Part shown: positions 48,186 through 60,500 of the stretch, piece by piece | Numbering within the stretch: position 1 is the first letter of the stretch | How the letters are laid out: the number at the start of each line of letters is the position of its first letter | Assembly: GCA_949316495.1 (NCBI GenBank) | Contig: OX439004.1 | Location: 8,244,605-8,308,604, forward strand | DNA: 64,000 bases | DNA from: Amphiduros pacificus | Taxonomy: Eukaryota > Annelida > Polychaeta > Phyllodocida > Hesionidae | Direction of reading: 5' to 3' | The notes under the pieces: model-generated | Databases searched by the model: none | The model's input: the letters and a program-made list of their open reading frames with translations, nothing else | Told to the model about the DNA's origin: nothing | Translations under genes and position numbers: made by a program

Positions 48186-49555
48186 CCTCACATTAAGAAG
48201 TTTGGGTTTCCTGAGGGGTTCTTCATCATTTCTTTTGGGATGTTCCATCATGTAGAAAAGCCAAGGGTACAAATTTACGGAATGCCATCTTTAATAAAGA
48301 AACACATTATTTTGGGGGAATCATACTTTTAGACAATTCATCATCTTCTCTCCTCAGACATTTCTGAGGGGACAATCGTCCTGAAAGACAGCTCCTGTTA
48401 CTTCCAATTTATATAATTATGTATTGAATTTAGATATGGGCTGTACAGTTCTTTTGCAATATGAAGAGCTAGTTTTTTTTATATGAAAATACAGTGAATT
48501 TTACTCCCATAAAAAACCCTTAAAGATTGCTTTTAAAGACATACTTCTAAGTAATTTATGTAAGAACTATATATACATTAAGCCAATGTTCTATTTCCCA
48601 ACTAAACCATTTTTATACATAAACATGTCTTCATTGCAATGGTGTTACGACTTTTTAGGGATTTTTTTGCTCATTAGCTAGGTGAATAACAGCGACAGTC
48701 AAGACCAAAGGAATTAAAAGGCTTAAAGGTGTAACTGCTGAATGTAGACACGCAAGCTTGGCTCACAGCAGTTTTTACAAATGTTGATCAATATGTCATT
48801 TTATTTCAATCAATTTATTACACCCCATATCTGTCTCTGGTTTCAAGATTCCAAAACTGATCAGTTTTTTTTCTGTTTCTGCCAAAATATTAATGTTTTC
48901 CCTTAATCTTAATCACAGCACACAGAATGGCAGTCCTCATATCATCTGTCATGTCTACAAACCTATCCCAGCATGCATTGTACAAGACACAGGAGACACC
49001 TGGTGGATCATATAAATTGAAACTCAAAAGGTGAGAATTATACCTGGGGCATTAAACAAGCAATAAAAATGATGGGTTTGGACGTGCTGTCAGTTCATTT
49101 ATTGATATTCAGCGTAAGACTTTTTTCTTTTATAAATATATAGGCATTCATTTATGAGAGTAGGTCACAACTATCCGGAATGTAAAATTATCCGGCATGT
49201 AAATAATGATAGGAAAATTGCTGATATATCCACTTATTTCGACCCAAGACTAATGCTGTGAGTCTAATATATTAAATCAAATATTTGTTTCTTTGAACCC
49301 CAAGATAAAGTTTGACACGATGATCACTCAGGTATTTTTTCTGTTTTAAAAATATAATATTTAAGTCTTCAGTGAAAGTTATAATAATTTGTGTAGTCTG
49401 TCACTTTAAAGGCAATGATTTAAATTTTCTTGTGCGTTTTCTGCCCTATTCCTTCCTGTTTGAGGCATAACCTGAATCAAATATTATCTGTGTACTGAAC
49501 AAATTCTTCGTGTTGAACAGGAAAGGGAGAAATTAGACATGGCGACAACGTGCGG
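48186..49555. other. Mostly non-coding; one weak exon-like segment
   Basis: AT-rich. At 48917-49028 a segment lies between AATCACAG and AAAAG/GTGAGA with one open frame (about 36 residues), but nothing recognisable is encoded. Confidence 0.3.
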
Positions 49556-50028
49556 GGTGGGGTGAGGGGGTGACACAGATGAAGCTGGCTGAAGTGAGCA
49601 AGGGGCGACACAGGTAAAGGTGACTGGGGTGTGCAGGGGGTGACACAAATGAAGCTGGCGGGAGTGAGCAAAGAGTGACACAAGTAAAGGTAGCGGGAAT
49701 ATAATTAGGGTGACACAGATGAAAATGACGGGAATGAGCAGGGGGGACGTGGCACAAGTGTGAAGGTGACTGGAATGGGCAGGGGGTGACACAAGAATGT
49801 GGTAGGATTGTCCAGAGGGTAACACAAGTGAAGGTATAGCGAGAGTGTCTAGGGGGGGGGTGACACAAGTGAAGGTAGCGGGGGTGTCCAGGGGGTAACA
49901 CAAGTGAAGCGATCGAGAGTGTCTAGGGGGTGACACAAGTGAAGGTAGCGTGAGTGTCCAGGGGGGTGGCACAAGTGAAGGTAGCGAGTGTGTCCAGGGG
50001 GATGACACAAGTGAAGGTGACAGGAGAG
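49556..50028 (+). repeat. ~34-36-bp minisatellite, about 13 copies
   Basis: The unit contains GGGGTGACACAAGTGAAGGT and AGCGGGAGTGTCCAG. It lies just upstream of the GC-rich gene start at 50.6 kb. Minus-strand open frames of 122-174 codons (49484-50008 and overlapping) encode only repeats rich in Pro, His, Leu and Cys and are by-products. Confidence 0.9.
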
Positions 50029-50514
50029 TGGTTGGACCAACTGTTGCGTAGTGGAGCGTATGTAAGTGGCACCCCTCTATACAGTAGCGGATACATCATG
50101 CAGGGGATCTGCGTGGGGACGGGATGCAGGATGTTTTAACCCACGGAATCCGCCCACACACACGTCTGTGCAATCACTGCAGGCTATGTGTGCATACATA
50201 CAAGCCTGCACAATGTGCGCCGCATATATTTTGTCCACGGCGCAGTGAGGTGGGAGCTGGCGGGTCTGCACGCGGTGACGGCGGCACAACCCGCGACTAG
50301 CCGCCCACCACAACACCACCAACCACCAGTCATATCTGCAGGAGCTGTGCAACACAGGATTAATATAATAAATGGATGATGAAAACGCCGTGATGTCAGG
50401 CGGTTGAGCCGAGACATTACTCGGCTGTCATTTTTTTGGCCTGCATTTCCGCATTTGTGCATCTGGCAGTGTTTCATGGTTATAATACTAGAGATGTGCC
50501 TGATTAGAGAGTAG

Positions 50515-50580
50515 CCTGCACGCTGCAGCACCCGACCACGCAGGCACCTAGCCACGCAGGCACCCGACTACGCAGGCATC
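50515..50580 (+). repeat. 16-bp repeat, three copies, in the GC-rich 5' region
   Basis: CACGCAGGCACCTAGC-like units, three in a row (50535-50580). Confidence 0.6.
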
Positions 50581-50614
50581 ATGCTAGCTCACTGACCACA
50601 GGGGTGCGGCAGGG

Positions 50615-50624
50615 TTATATACCC
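50615..50624 (+). promoter_or_regulatory. TATA-like site before the membrane-protein gene
   Basis: TTATATACCC stands out in an otherwise GC-rich stretch, 64-73 bp before the chosen ATG. It would place transcription start near 50645 and leave a 5' UTR of about 40 bp. It fits the gene position but rests on motif evidence alone. Confidence 0.35.
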
Positions 50625-50687
50625 GGGCAGGGTAGAGACTCAGCTGGTGAGTTCCACCACTTGACTGCCCGCCCAATTAAAAGAAAC

Positions 50688-51855
50688 ATGGAAAAGCCTG
50701 AACTTAGTCCTGTTGAGGATCAGAGAGGCCATGGCGGACCAGGAAACGCGGGCGGGGGAATAAGCGGTTGGGGTAGTACCACGAGGGGTAAATATCACAC
50801 GAGGGATACCATACCTCTGACTGACTACAGGGCTGATACCTTGCAGAAGATACACGCTCATAGCTCAGCAGAAACCAGCGGCTTGGGGGACAGTCTGCAG
50901 CGAATACACACTCTCAGTTCTACAGAAACAAGTGGTTACGGAGATACAGTACCCTCCCCGACAGGGGTTCCCAGTCCGGAGGTTTATCATAGACAGAGGA
51001 GCTACATTCTGGCTGGCAACCACGGCAGCGGGGGGCACGATACAAGCCCTGGGCGGAGATTTAACCCCTCCCCTGAGCTGACAGGCATATACGGGACAGG
51101 CTTCGGGCGCGAGGGTGGTGTAGGGGCGGGTAGGATGTGTGACGGCGTGGCGGGGCTGGCGGCCGCCCAGCCTGCTGCTGTCTCGGCGCACGGTCGATGT
51201 TCAGCGGGACCAACACAGTACGGGACGGGCCGGGACAGTGCAGGCGTGCAGCCCATGAATCCGGCTGCCTCCTTTCCCCCCGGCACACATCGCAGGGGTA
51301 GTTATACACCCACCGATTCTCCCACATTTGGCCGTTCCAGGTCTAACTCCACCACTGCGGGAAAAGGCACACACTTTTTGGGAATAAACACCAAGTCAAC
51401 ATGGCTGAAGTGGTCGCAAGAGCGGCGCAACTCGTTCAAGCATCGCCTGGACGTTATCGAGCTGAAACAGAAGGACATGGAAAAACACCGCGTGTCCACT
51501 CCAGTCAGGAAGGCCCGCAAGGAGAGTGTTATGTTTGTATCTCCTAAACTGGAATCGCAGCATATATTAAAAGACGAACTAGAGGAACAGCAGGAGAAGC
51601 TTCACAAACAGCTCAACATCCAGCCTAAACCTAAACCGAAACCTCCGCCTAAAATGAAAGGCAAGAAAAACAAGAACAAGATGATGGTGAAGGAGGACGA
51701 GGTGAAACTGTCCATGAACCAGTGGAATGCCTTGATCGCCTTTTGGGAGCACCAGTTGTTTGTGCGGTGCAGGTACGGGGGTCTGTCCCTCAGTCTCCTG
51801 GCCCTCATCCTTACCATAGTCGCCGTACTCCACCAAGACTGGTACCGGGAGACAG
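50688..51855 (+). CDS. First coding exon of a single-pass or multi-pass membrane protein with long disordered N-terminus (partial gene)
   Basis: I do not recognise this gene with certainty. The ATG at 50688 has a good Kozak context (AACATGG), and the frame runs 389 codons to a donor (ACAG/GTAGGT, 51856), phase 1. Read-through past the donor stops within 12 codons. Residues 1-240 are rich in Gly, Ser, Thr and Pro and probably disordered, with an internal duplication (HAHSSAETSGLGD near 56-68, HTLSSTETSGYGD near 74-86). Residues 240-360 are charged, with a likely coiled coil (about 285-312) and a Pro/Lys stretch (PKPKPKPPPKMKGKK). One hydrophobic helix follows at 364-383 (GGLSLSLLALILTIVAVL), then HQDWYRETG. 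Basic residues before the helix suggest a cytoplasmic N-terminus. A first helix followed closely by Trp is the layout of claudin/PMP22/calcium-channel-gamma proteins, but that is only a guess. The exon is GC-rich against AT-rich flanks. Later exons were not found. Confidence 0.8.
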
Positions 51856-52139
51856 GTAGGTCCACACGCCCCCTTTACCTTGGTTTTTAACAAGAAACAT
51901 AAAAATCTGTATATTTTTAATGTTTTTTTTATTATTATTATTATCATCATGAAGAGGCATTTGAAATATGTGACATTTTAAGTGATAGTAAGAGTAGGTT
52001 TCCAATGTGATGTATTTTTTTTGTTTGGTATGGTATAAGTCTATACATGGGTGTTATATTACACAATACAAGGAGTGGTAGATGGCAGCGGAATATGGAA
52101 CAACATCGTGATTATGTGGCTGATAATATATGGACACAG
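51856..52139. other. Probable intron start, no coding seen
   Basis: Follows the donor of the upstream exon. AT-rich. Confidence 0.35.
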
Positions 52140-52300
52140 ATTCTGGATCCAACCGCCCACAGGCACCTCAATAGTACACAAAATACAGGCACTGGAGTTG
52201 TAACATCAATACTACAGGCATTTGAAAAGTATAATTAATCAATATGTTAACAATAGATATACAGTGTTGTGGATACCTGGCCATTTGGCTCTCAATAAAT
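52140..52300 (+). mobile_element. Possible LINE RNase H relic
   Basis: Different frames give STQNTGTGVVTSILQAFEKY and then YTVLWIPGHLAL (about 52258-52293). WIPGH is typical of the RNase H domain in some non-LTR retrotransposons. The match is short and frames change, so confidence is limited. Confidence 0.35.
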
Positions 52301-52935
52301 AATATATTGATGATTAACATAGCTTTAGTAGAGAGCTCAACATCATAACAGATGCTCACTGGCATGTGTCAGTAACTTGCTGCAAGTGAGGCCCATACAA
52401 GCACAGCCAGAGGAAAAACATATTGGTAGTTAACTGTACCCAAATGTATTAACATTTCCATTGCTCTAAAATGAAAGCATTGTGATGAAATAGGGCATTA
52501 TAAACTGTGTTTTTAAAAAGCTCTGCCTTCATTTAAAAAAAAGCCCAGAAATTACCCTTTTCTCAGAACTGTCTTCATAAAATCTATTATATTTTCAGTA
52601 TTTACACAGCAGTATGTGTTATCTTTTGCCAGATATCAAGAAACTTGATAATATCATGAAAATGACCTTTTCTGTCTGTAGGTCCATTAAGATGCCTATA
52701 ATGTCCTTTTTACAATTTGCAATATTTTTGTTTTCATTCAAAAGATAATCACAAATATGAGCATAATATGTTGGCTTTTTTATTCATTACTGAAGAGTAC
52801 CAAGGAGAATTTCCTGCAGTGCTAGTGAGACTGAAATTGAGTAAAATCTGTTGCATTTATAGAGGTATTGTATCTTATTCTGTTAAAGGGGAAAAATTAA
52901 TTGTGTATGAGAAGATTACCCATGTATTATTGAGT
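52301..52935. other. Non-coding, no structure recognised
   Basis: AT-rich. The open frame at 52717-52968 runs into the next array and has no recognisable domain. Confidence 0.35.
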
Positions 52936-54302
52936 ATATCCATATTAGCCTGCATACCTACATGGTAAGCATATCCATATTAGCCTGCATATCTACATGG
53001 TAAGCATATCCATAATAGCCTGCATACCTCCATGGTAAGCATATCCATATTAGCCTGCATACCTACATGGTAAGCATATCCATATTAGCCTGCATATCTA
53101 CATGGTAAGCATATCCATATTAGCCTGCATATCTACATGGTAAGCATATCCATATTAGCCTGCATACCTACATGGTAAGCATATCCATATTAGCCTGCAT
53201 ACCTACATGGTAAGCATATCCATATTAGCCTGCATATCTACATGGTAAGCATATCCATATTAGCCTGCATATCTACATGGTAAGCATATCCATAATAGCC
53301 TGCATACCTACATGGTAAGCATATCCATAATAGCCTGCATATCTACATGGTAAGCATATCCATAATAGCCTGCATACCTACATGGTAAGCATATCCATAT
53401 TAGCCTGCATATCTACATGGTAAGCATATCCATAATAGCCTTCATACCTCCATGGTAAGCATATCCATAATAGCCTGCATACCTACATGGTAAGCATATC
53501 CATATTAGCCTGCATACCTACATGTTAAGCATATCCATAATAGCCTTCATACCTACATGGTAAGCATATCTATATTAGCCTGCATACCTACATGGTAAGC
53601 ATATCCATAATAGCCTGCATACCTACATGGTAAGCATATCCATAATAGCCTGCATACCTACATGGTAAGCATATCCATAATAGCCTTCATACCTACATGG
53701 TAAGCATATCCATAATAGCCTGCATACCTACATGGTAAGCATATCCATAATAGCCTGCATACCTACATGGTAAGCATATCCATAATAGCCTGCATACCTA
53801 CATGGTAAGCATATCCATAATAGCCTTCATACCTACATGGTAAGCATATCTATATTAGCCTGCATACCTACATGGTAAGCATATCCATAATAGCCTGCAT
53901 ACCTCCATGGTAAGCATATCCATAATAGCCTTCATACCTACATGGTAAGCATATCTATATTAGCCTGCATACCTACATGGTAAGCATATCCATAATAGCC
54001 TGCATACCTCCATGGTAAGCATATCCATAATAGCCTTCATACCTCCATGGTAAGCATATCCATAATAGCCTGCATACCTACATGTTAAGCATATCCATAA
54101 TAGCCTTCATACCTACATGGTAAGCATATCTATATTAGCCTGCATACCTACATGGTAAGCATATCCATAATAGCCTTCATACCTACATGGTAAGCATATC
54201 TATATTAGCCTGCATACCTACATGGTAAGCATATCCATAATAGCCTGCATACCTACATGGTAAGCATATCCATAATAGCCTTCATACCTACATGGTAAGC
54301 AT
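52936..54302 (+). repeat. 35-bp minisatellite, about 39 copies
   Basis: The unit contains GTAAGCATATCCATATTAGC and CTGCATACCTACATG. Nearly every unit includes ATGGTAAGC, a good match to a 5' splice site on the strand of the gene that begins at 50688. Units differ at CATATTAG/CATAATAG and CTGCAT/CTTCAT, with variant blocks repeated, e.g. near 53560-53700 and 53840-53990. Confidence 0.95.
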
Positions 54303-56087
54303 AATTTTCTGGCTAACATAAATGCTTTTAGCCTGCCCAGTGACTATATTCCTATTTGCCAACCTGGTTAGCACATTTGCATCTTTCCCTGGCAAAAATA
54401 CTTTTGGCACACATCCCCACTTGACAACCTCCAAGGGTTAGAAACACAAATTATGAATAAAAAATGTATTAATTATACATTTTCAACTCTGTGGAAAGCC
54501 TTAATATTAAGTAATCCTGATTCTTGCTGTTTAGTTCTCCATATTCAGTGTTTCTGAGGTCATTTCTACTTGTCACTCAGAGGATATTCACAGTATCTGT
54601 GATTCAGCATTTGTTTAGGAAGTCTGCTACTCAGCATATTTCATAGCTTTAAGCCACAATAAACAGGGTGCTCTACAAGCTTACAAATCCTTTGTATAAA
54701 GATGTTTAACAGTGCATAAGAAAATATAAGCAGATCTACTTTAATTCTATCAGAAATTACATAGATTCCCAAGTGTGGTGAGGAGTTCAATAAATTTTAT
54801 AGAGGATGATAAAGGTACGAAACAAAAAATCTGAAATGGACTTTATTCCCTGCTAATTAAGGGTTTGCATCAGTGTAGGATGCCCAGAGCCAATTCTGGT
54901 CCTGGTGGCCAATTTGGAACTAAAGGATTTTTTTTATAAAGTGACATGTGAATTTGAATATTTTTTAACAATGCTAATTTAAAGGCTAGAATTCTCAAAT
55001 TTGAGGCATGATAGAAAAAAGTTCAAATTTATATTATATTCCATCTTGTACTAAGATTACTTACAGAAATTACTTTATTAAAAAAGAATTATTTCTGGAA
55101 TAGATATCAGCAAAGATATGACGCAAAATACCAAGCAGTGCCATAGCTTAATTCTTACTTTTCCTGAGGGCATTGTTTGCTACTTCCATTGTTTGAGTTT
55201 CCATGGTAATAATTAGTAGTTTTACAACATTGTAGGTGAAACAAAATATTTTAAGTGGCTTTTTTATATAGTCATACATTTTGTTTACAACCATTCTCAT
55301 TCTTATATGTAAGTGTATGGCTTCTATATTAATCTATGTTTCTTCATAGCACATCTCTTTGCAATTTCATCAAGAACGTTAATTAATTCCTCAATGACTG
55401 TTCCAGTTATATTACTCATTAAGAAATATATTTTGAGCTTTCATTAAAATTTAAACAAAATTTGTTTCAGGGAAAAGTAATTATGTAAATTTGTGAAAAA
55501 AGACCCACTTTTTCCTTTTTATTTAAATAAAAGATTGGGAAAAAAATAGATAAGGCCCCAACCAATATCTCATCAACATGGAGACCACTTTTATAACATT
55601 TCACATCTCATAATTATGCAGCCAAATCAGCCTACAGCAAAAATTGGTAGAAATCTATTTATACAGAACGATAAGCAACAGACATCAGACAGATATTTTT
55701 GGGTGAGCAAAGCTGTGATTTTGCATATTATTCTTGGTATTTGTGTTTGAGGGTACTTATGACCTGGCTAACAAAGGCTGGATGGAGAGTGAAGAGTCAT
55801 TGACGTGGTTTACCTGAGGTGCCTGTGACTGGAGTGTGCTTGCCTCTATGGGCTGAATGCCGTTCTCTGATCCAGTATCATGCTCGGTGAGCAGGGAAAT
55901 ATGTAGGTCTGCCGTGAATCATATTTCCCATGAATATTTTAACTGACTTAAATTTGTTCCCGTTTGATTTGAAAGAAATTTTTGTTATGTTGATATGTGT
56001 GTGTTATTCTGTTGCCAGTGAGATAGCAGTATGAGGCTCACAGAGTCAATCCCTAATAGGCAGGCAGTCAATACATCTCAGCCACAC
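54303..56087. other. Non-coding, probably intronic
   Basis: AT-rich, no exon or repeat recognised. It lies downstream of the gene start at 50688 and may belong to its first intron. Confidence 0.35.
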
Positions 56088-57085
56088 ACCCAACCCTGGC
56101 CTCCCAGCCTCCCAGCCTCCCCGCCTCCCAGCCTCCCTGCCTCCCTGCCTCCCAGCCTCCCCACCTCCCCACCTCCCCGCCTCCGTGCCTCCCTGCCTCC
56201 CCGCCTCCCTGCCTCACAGCCTCCCAGCCTCCCAGCCTCACTTCCTCCCAGCCTCCCAGCCTCCCAGCCTCCCAGCCTCCCCGCCTCCCCACCTCCAGAG
56301 AGCTATACCCAACCCCAGCCTCCCTGCCTCCCAGCCTCCCAGCTTCCCAGCCTCCCAGCCTCCCAGCCTCCCCGCCTCCCCACCTCCAGAGAGCTATACC
56401 CAACCCCAGCCTCCCAGCCTCCCAGCCTCCCAGCCTCCCAGCCTCCCAGCCTCCCAGCCTCCCCACCTCCAGAGAGCTATACCCAACCCCAGCCTCCCAG
56501 CCTCCCAGCCTCCCAGCCTCCCCGCCTCCCCACCCCCAGACAGCTGCACCCCATCCAACCTCCAGACAGCTGCACCCAACCCCTGCCCCTCTTCATCTCC
56601 TGCTTCCAGTTTATGGTCCTCCTCTCTGTAGAACCATCCCCTCACTGTTTTTCAGGCAGCTATACCCAACCCCAGCCTCCCTGCCTCCCAGCCTCCCAGC
56701 CTCCCAGCCTCCCAGCCTCCCCACCTCCAGAGAGCTATACCCAACCCCAGCCTCCCAGCCTCCCAGCCTCCCTGCCTCCCAGCCTCCCAGCCTCCCAGCC
56801 TCCCAGCCTCCCAGCCTCCCAGCCTCCCCACCTCCAGAGAGCTATACCCAACCCCAGCCTCCCAGCCTCCCAGCCTCCCAGCCTCCCCACCTCCAGAGAG
56901 CTATACCCAACCCCAGCCTCCCAGCCTCCCAGCCTCCCAGCCTCCCCGCCTCCCCACCCCCAGACAGCTGCACCCCATCCAACCTCCAGACAGCTGCACC
57001 CAACCCCTGCCCCTCTTCATCTCCTGCTTCCAGTTTATGGTCCTCCTCTCTGTAGAACCATCCCCTCACTGTTTTTCAGGCAGCT
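56088..57085 (+). repeat. 8-bp (CCTCCCAG) minisatellite with 424-bp duplication
   Basis: Runs of CCTCCCAG with CCTCCCCG/CCTCCCTG variants are separated by an ACCTCCAGAGAGCTATACCC spacer. The segment with CAGCTGCACCCCATCC, CCTGCTTCCAGTTTATGG and CACTGTTTTTCAGGCAGC (about 56537-56665) recurs 424 bp later (56961-57087). An open frame of 378 codons (56031-57167, plus) encodes SLPASQPP repeats, explained by 24 bp being three units. I treat it as non-coding. Confidence 0.9.
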
Positions 57086-57599
57086 ACAACCAACCCCTTA
57101 TCATCATATTGTAAAGAAAATGGCCTTACATATGATGGGTTCATCACAAAGTAAACAACTTAAATAAAGTTATTAAGTTTCTTTTTACAATATTCAATTC
57201 ACTATCATCAGCAATGAGGAAAACAAATATGATATAGAAACTTCCAAGTAAAGCACACTGTGAAAAAGTCAGATATTTTTTTTCCAAATAGTGAGGAAGA
57301 AGTATGATGTTATAGTATGGTCTCGTGACATCTTTTTCTAAGAAGTATGTCTGCAGCATGTCGATTTGTTTTCACTTATCATACCATATAAGACCAAATG
57401 CAGACACAATTCTAATTTGCTCTCATATCCATTAATATCATTGTTATAGTATAATATTCTCTTTTTTCACAGTTTTCTTATTTTTCCATAGCAACCGGTA
57501 TAATATTGCATGAAAAATAACCATTTTGCTCTTGTTATAGTAATAGGATATGTCTCAAATATTCTTTCAAATCAAAATTGACAAAGTCCAAAATTTTTA
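57086..57599. other. Non-coding spacer
   Basis: AT-rich. No structure recognised. Confidence 0.35.
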
Positions 57600-60500
57600 A
57601 ACCAATTAAACCACAGTCTATAGATTGTCTCTATATTTCATTGCCTGACTTAACATTAAAGTCTCTAGAGTGATCTATACTTCATTGCTTGGCTTAAAAC
57701 CGGTCCATAGATCAATTTTTATTTCTCATTGCTTGGTCTCTCCTTTGCATCACTTGGTTAAGCACCACAGTTCATAGATCAGTCTCCACTTCCCATTGCT
57801 TAGCTCAACACATCAGTCTGTAGATCATTCTATACTTCCCATTGCCTAGCTTAACACTTCAGTCTGTAGATTGTTCTATACTTCCCATTACTTAGCTTAA
57901 CATTTCAGTCTGTAGATTGTTCTATACTTCCCATTGCTTAGCTTAACACTTCAGTCTGTAGATCATTCTATACTTCCCATTACTTAGCTTAATATTTCAG
58001 TCTGTAGATTATTCTATACTTCCCATTGCCTAGCTTAACACTTCAGTCTGTAGATTGTTCTATACTTCCCATTACTTAGCTTAACACTTCAGTCTGACGA
58101 TTATTCTATACTTCCCATTGCCTAGCTTAATACTTCAGTCTGTAGATTATTCTATACTTCCCATTACTTCGCTTAACATTTCAGTCTGTAGATTATTCTA
58201 TACTTCCCATTGCCTAGCTTAACACTTGAGTCTGTAGATTATTCTATACTTCCCATTACTTAGCTTAACATTTCAGTCTGTAGATTATTCTTTACTTCCC
58301 ATTACTTAGCTTAACATTTCAGTCTGTAGATTATTCTATACTTCCCATTGCCTAGCTTAACACTTCAGTCTGTAGATTATTCTATACTTCCCATTGCCTA
58401 GCTTAACACTTCAGTCTGTAGATTATTCTATACTTCCCATTGCCTAGCTTAACACTTGAGTCTGTAGATTATTCTATACTTCCCATTGCCTAGCTTAACA
58501 CTTGAGTCTGTAGATTATTCTATACTTCCCATTGCCTAGCTTAACACTTCAGTCTGTAGATTATTCTATACTTCCCATTGCCTAGCTTAACACTTCAGTC
58601 TGTAGATTATTCTATACTTCCCATTGCCTAGCTTAACACTTCAGTCTGTAGATTATTCTATACTTCCCATTGCCTAGCTTAACACTTCAGTCTGTAGATT
58701 ATTCTATACTTCCCATTGCTTAGCTTAACACTTCAGTCTGTAGATTATTCTATACTTCCCATTACTTAGCTTAACACTTCAGTCTGTAGATTATTCTATA
58801 CTTCCCATTACTTAGCTTAACACTTCAGTTTGAAGATTATTCTATACTTCCCATTGCTTAGCTTAACACTTCAGTCTGAAGATTATTCTATACTTCCCAT
58901 TGCTTAGCTTAACACTTCAGTCTGTAGATTATTCTATACTTCCCATTGCCTAGCTTAACACTTCAGTCTGTAGATTATTCTATACTTCCCATTGTTTAGC
59001 TTAACACTTGAGTCTGTAGATTATTCTATACTTCCCATTGCTTAGCTTAACACTTCAGTCTGTAGATTATTCTATACTTCCCATTACTTAGCTTAACACT
59101 TCAGTCTGTAGATCATTCTATACTTCCCATTGCTTAGCTTAACATTTCAGTCTGTAGATTATTCTATACTTCCCATTACTTAGCTTAACACTTCAGTCTG
59201 TAGTTTATTCTATACTTCCCATTGCTTAGCTTAACATTTCAGTCTGTAGATTATTCTATACTTCCCATTACTTAGCTTAACACTTCAGTTTGAAGATTAT
59301 TCTATACTTCCCATTGCTTAGCTTAACACTTCAGTCTGAAGATTATTCTATACTTCCCATTGCTTAGCTTAACATTTCAGTCTGTAGATTATTCTATACT
59401 TCCCATTGCTTAGCTTAACATTTCAGTCTGTAGATTATTCTATACTTCCCATTGCCTAGCTTAACACTTCAGTCTGTAGATTATTCTATACTTCCCATTG
59501 CCTAGCTTAACACTTCAGTCTGTAGATTATTCTATACTTCCCATTGCTTAGCTTAACACTTCAGTCTGTAGATTATTCTATACTTCCCATTGCCTAGCTT
59601 AACACTTCAGTTTGAAGATTATTCTATACTTCCCATTACTTAGCTTAACACTTCAGTCTGTAGATTATTCTATACTTCCCATTACTTAGCTTAACACTTC
59701 AGTCTGTAGATTATTCTATACTTCCCATTACTTAGCTTAACACTTCAGTTTGAAGATTATTCTATACTTCCCATTGCTTAGCTTAACACTTCAGTCTGAA
59801 GATTATTCTATACTTCCCATTGCTTAGCTTAACACTTCAGTCTGTAGATTATTCTATACTTCCCATTGCCTAGCTTAACACTTCAGTCTGTAGATTATTC
59901 TATACTTCCCATTGTTTAGCTTAACACTTGAGTCTGTAGATTATTCTATACTTCCCATTGCTTAGCTTAACACTTCAGTCTGTAGATTATTCTATACTTC
60001 CCATTACTTAGCTTAACACTTCAGTCTGTAGATCATTCTATACTTCCCATTGCTTAGCTTAACATTTCAGTCTGTAGATTATTCTATACTTCCCATTACT
60101 TAGCTTAACACTTCAGTCTGTAGTTTATTCTATACTTCCCATTGCTTAGCTTAACATTTCAGTCTGTAGATTATTCTATACTTCCCATTACTTAGCTTAA
60201 CACTTCAGTTTGAAGATTATTCTATACTTCCCATTGCTTAGCTTAACACTTCAGTCTGAAGATTATTCTATACTTCCCATTGCTTAGCTTAACATTTCAG
60301 TCTGTAGATTATTCTATACTTCCCATTACTTAGCTTAACACTTCAGTCTGTAGATTATTCTATACTTCCCATTACTTAGCTTAACACTTCAGTTTGAAGA
60401 TTATTCTATACTTCCCATTGCTTAGCTTAACACTTCAGTCTGAAGATTATTCTATACTTCCCATTGCTTAGCTTAACACTTCAGTCTGTAGATTATTCTA

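Noticed and set aside
50077-50555. Minus-strand frames in the GC-rich region before the 50.7-kb gene
   Set aside because: GC-rich DNA lengthens chance frames. Cys/Arg-rich products without domains, opposite to the supported gene.
56068-57069. Gly/Arg/Leu-rich and Pro-rich frames on both strands at the CCTCCCAG array
   Set aside because: Direct consequence of an 8-bp repeat with a 24-bp coding period on both strands.
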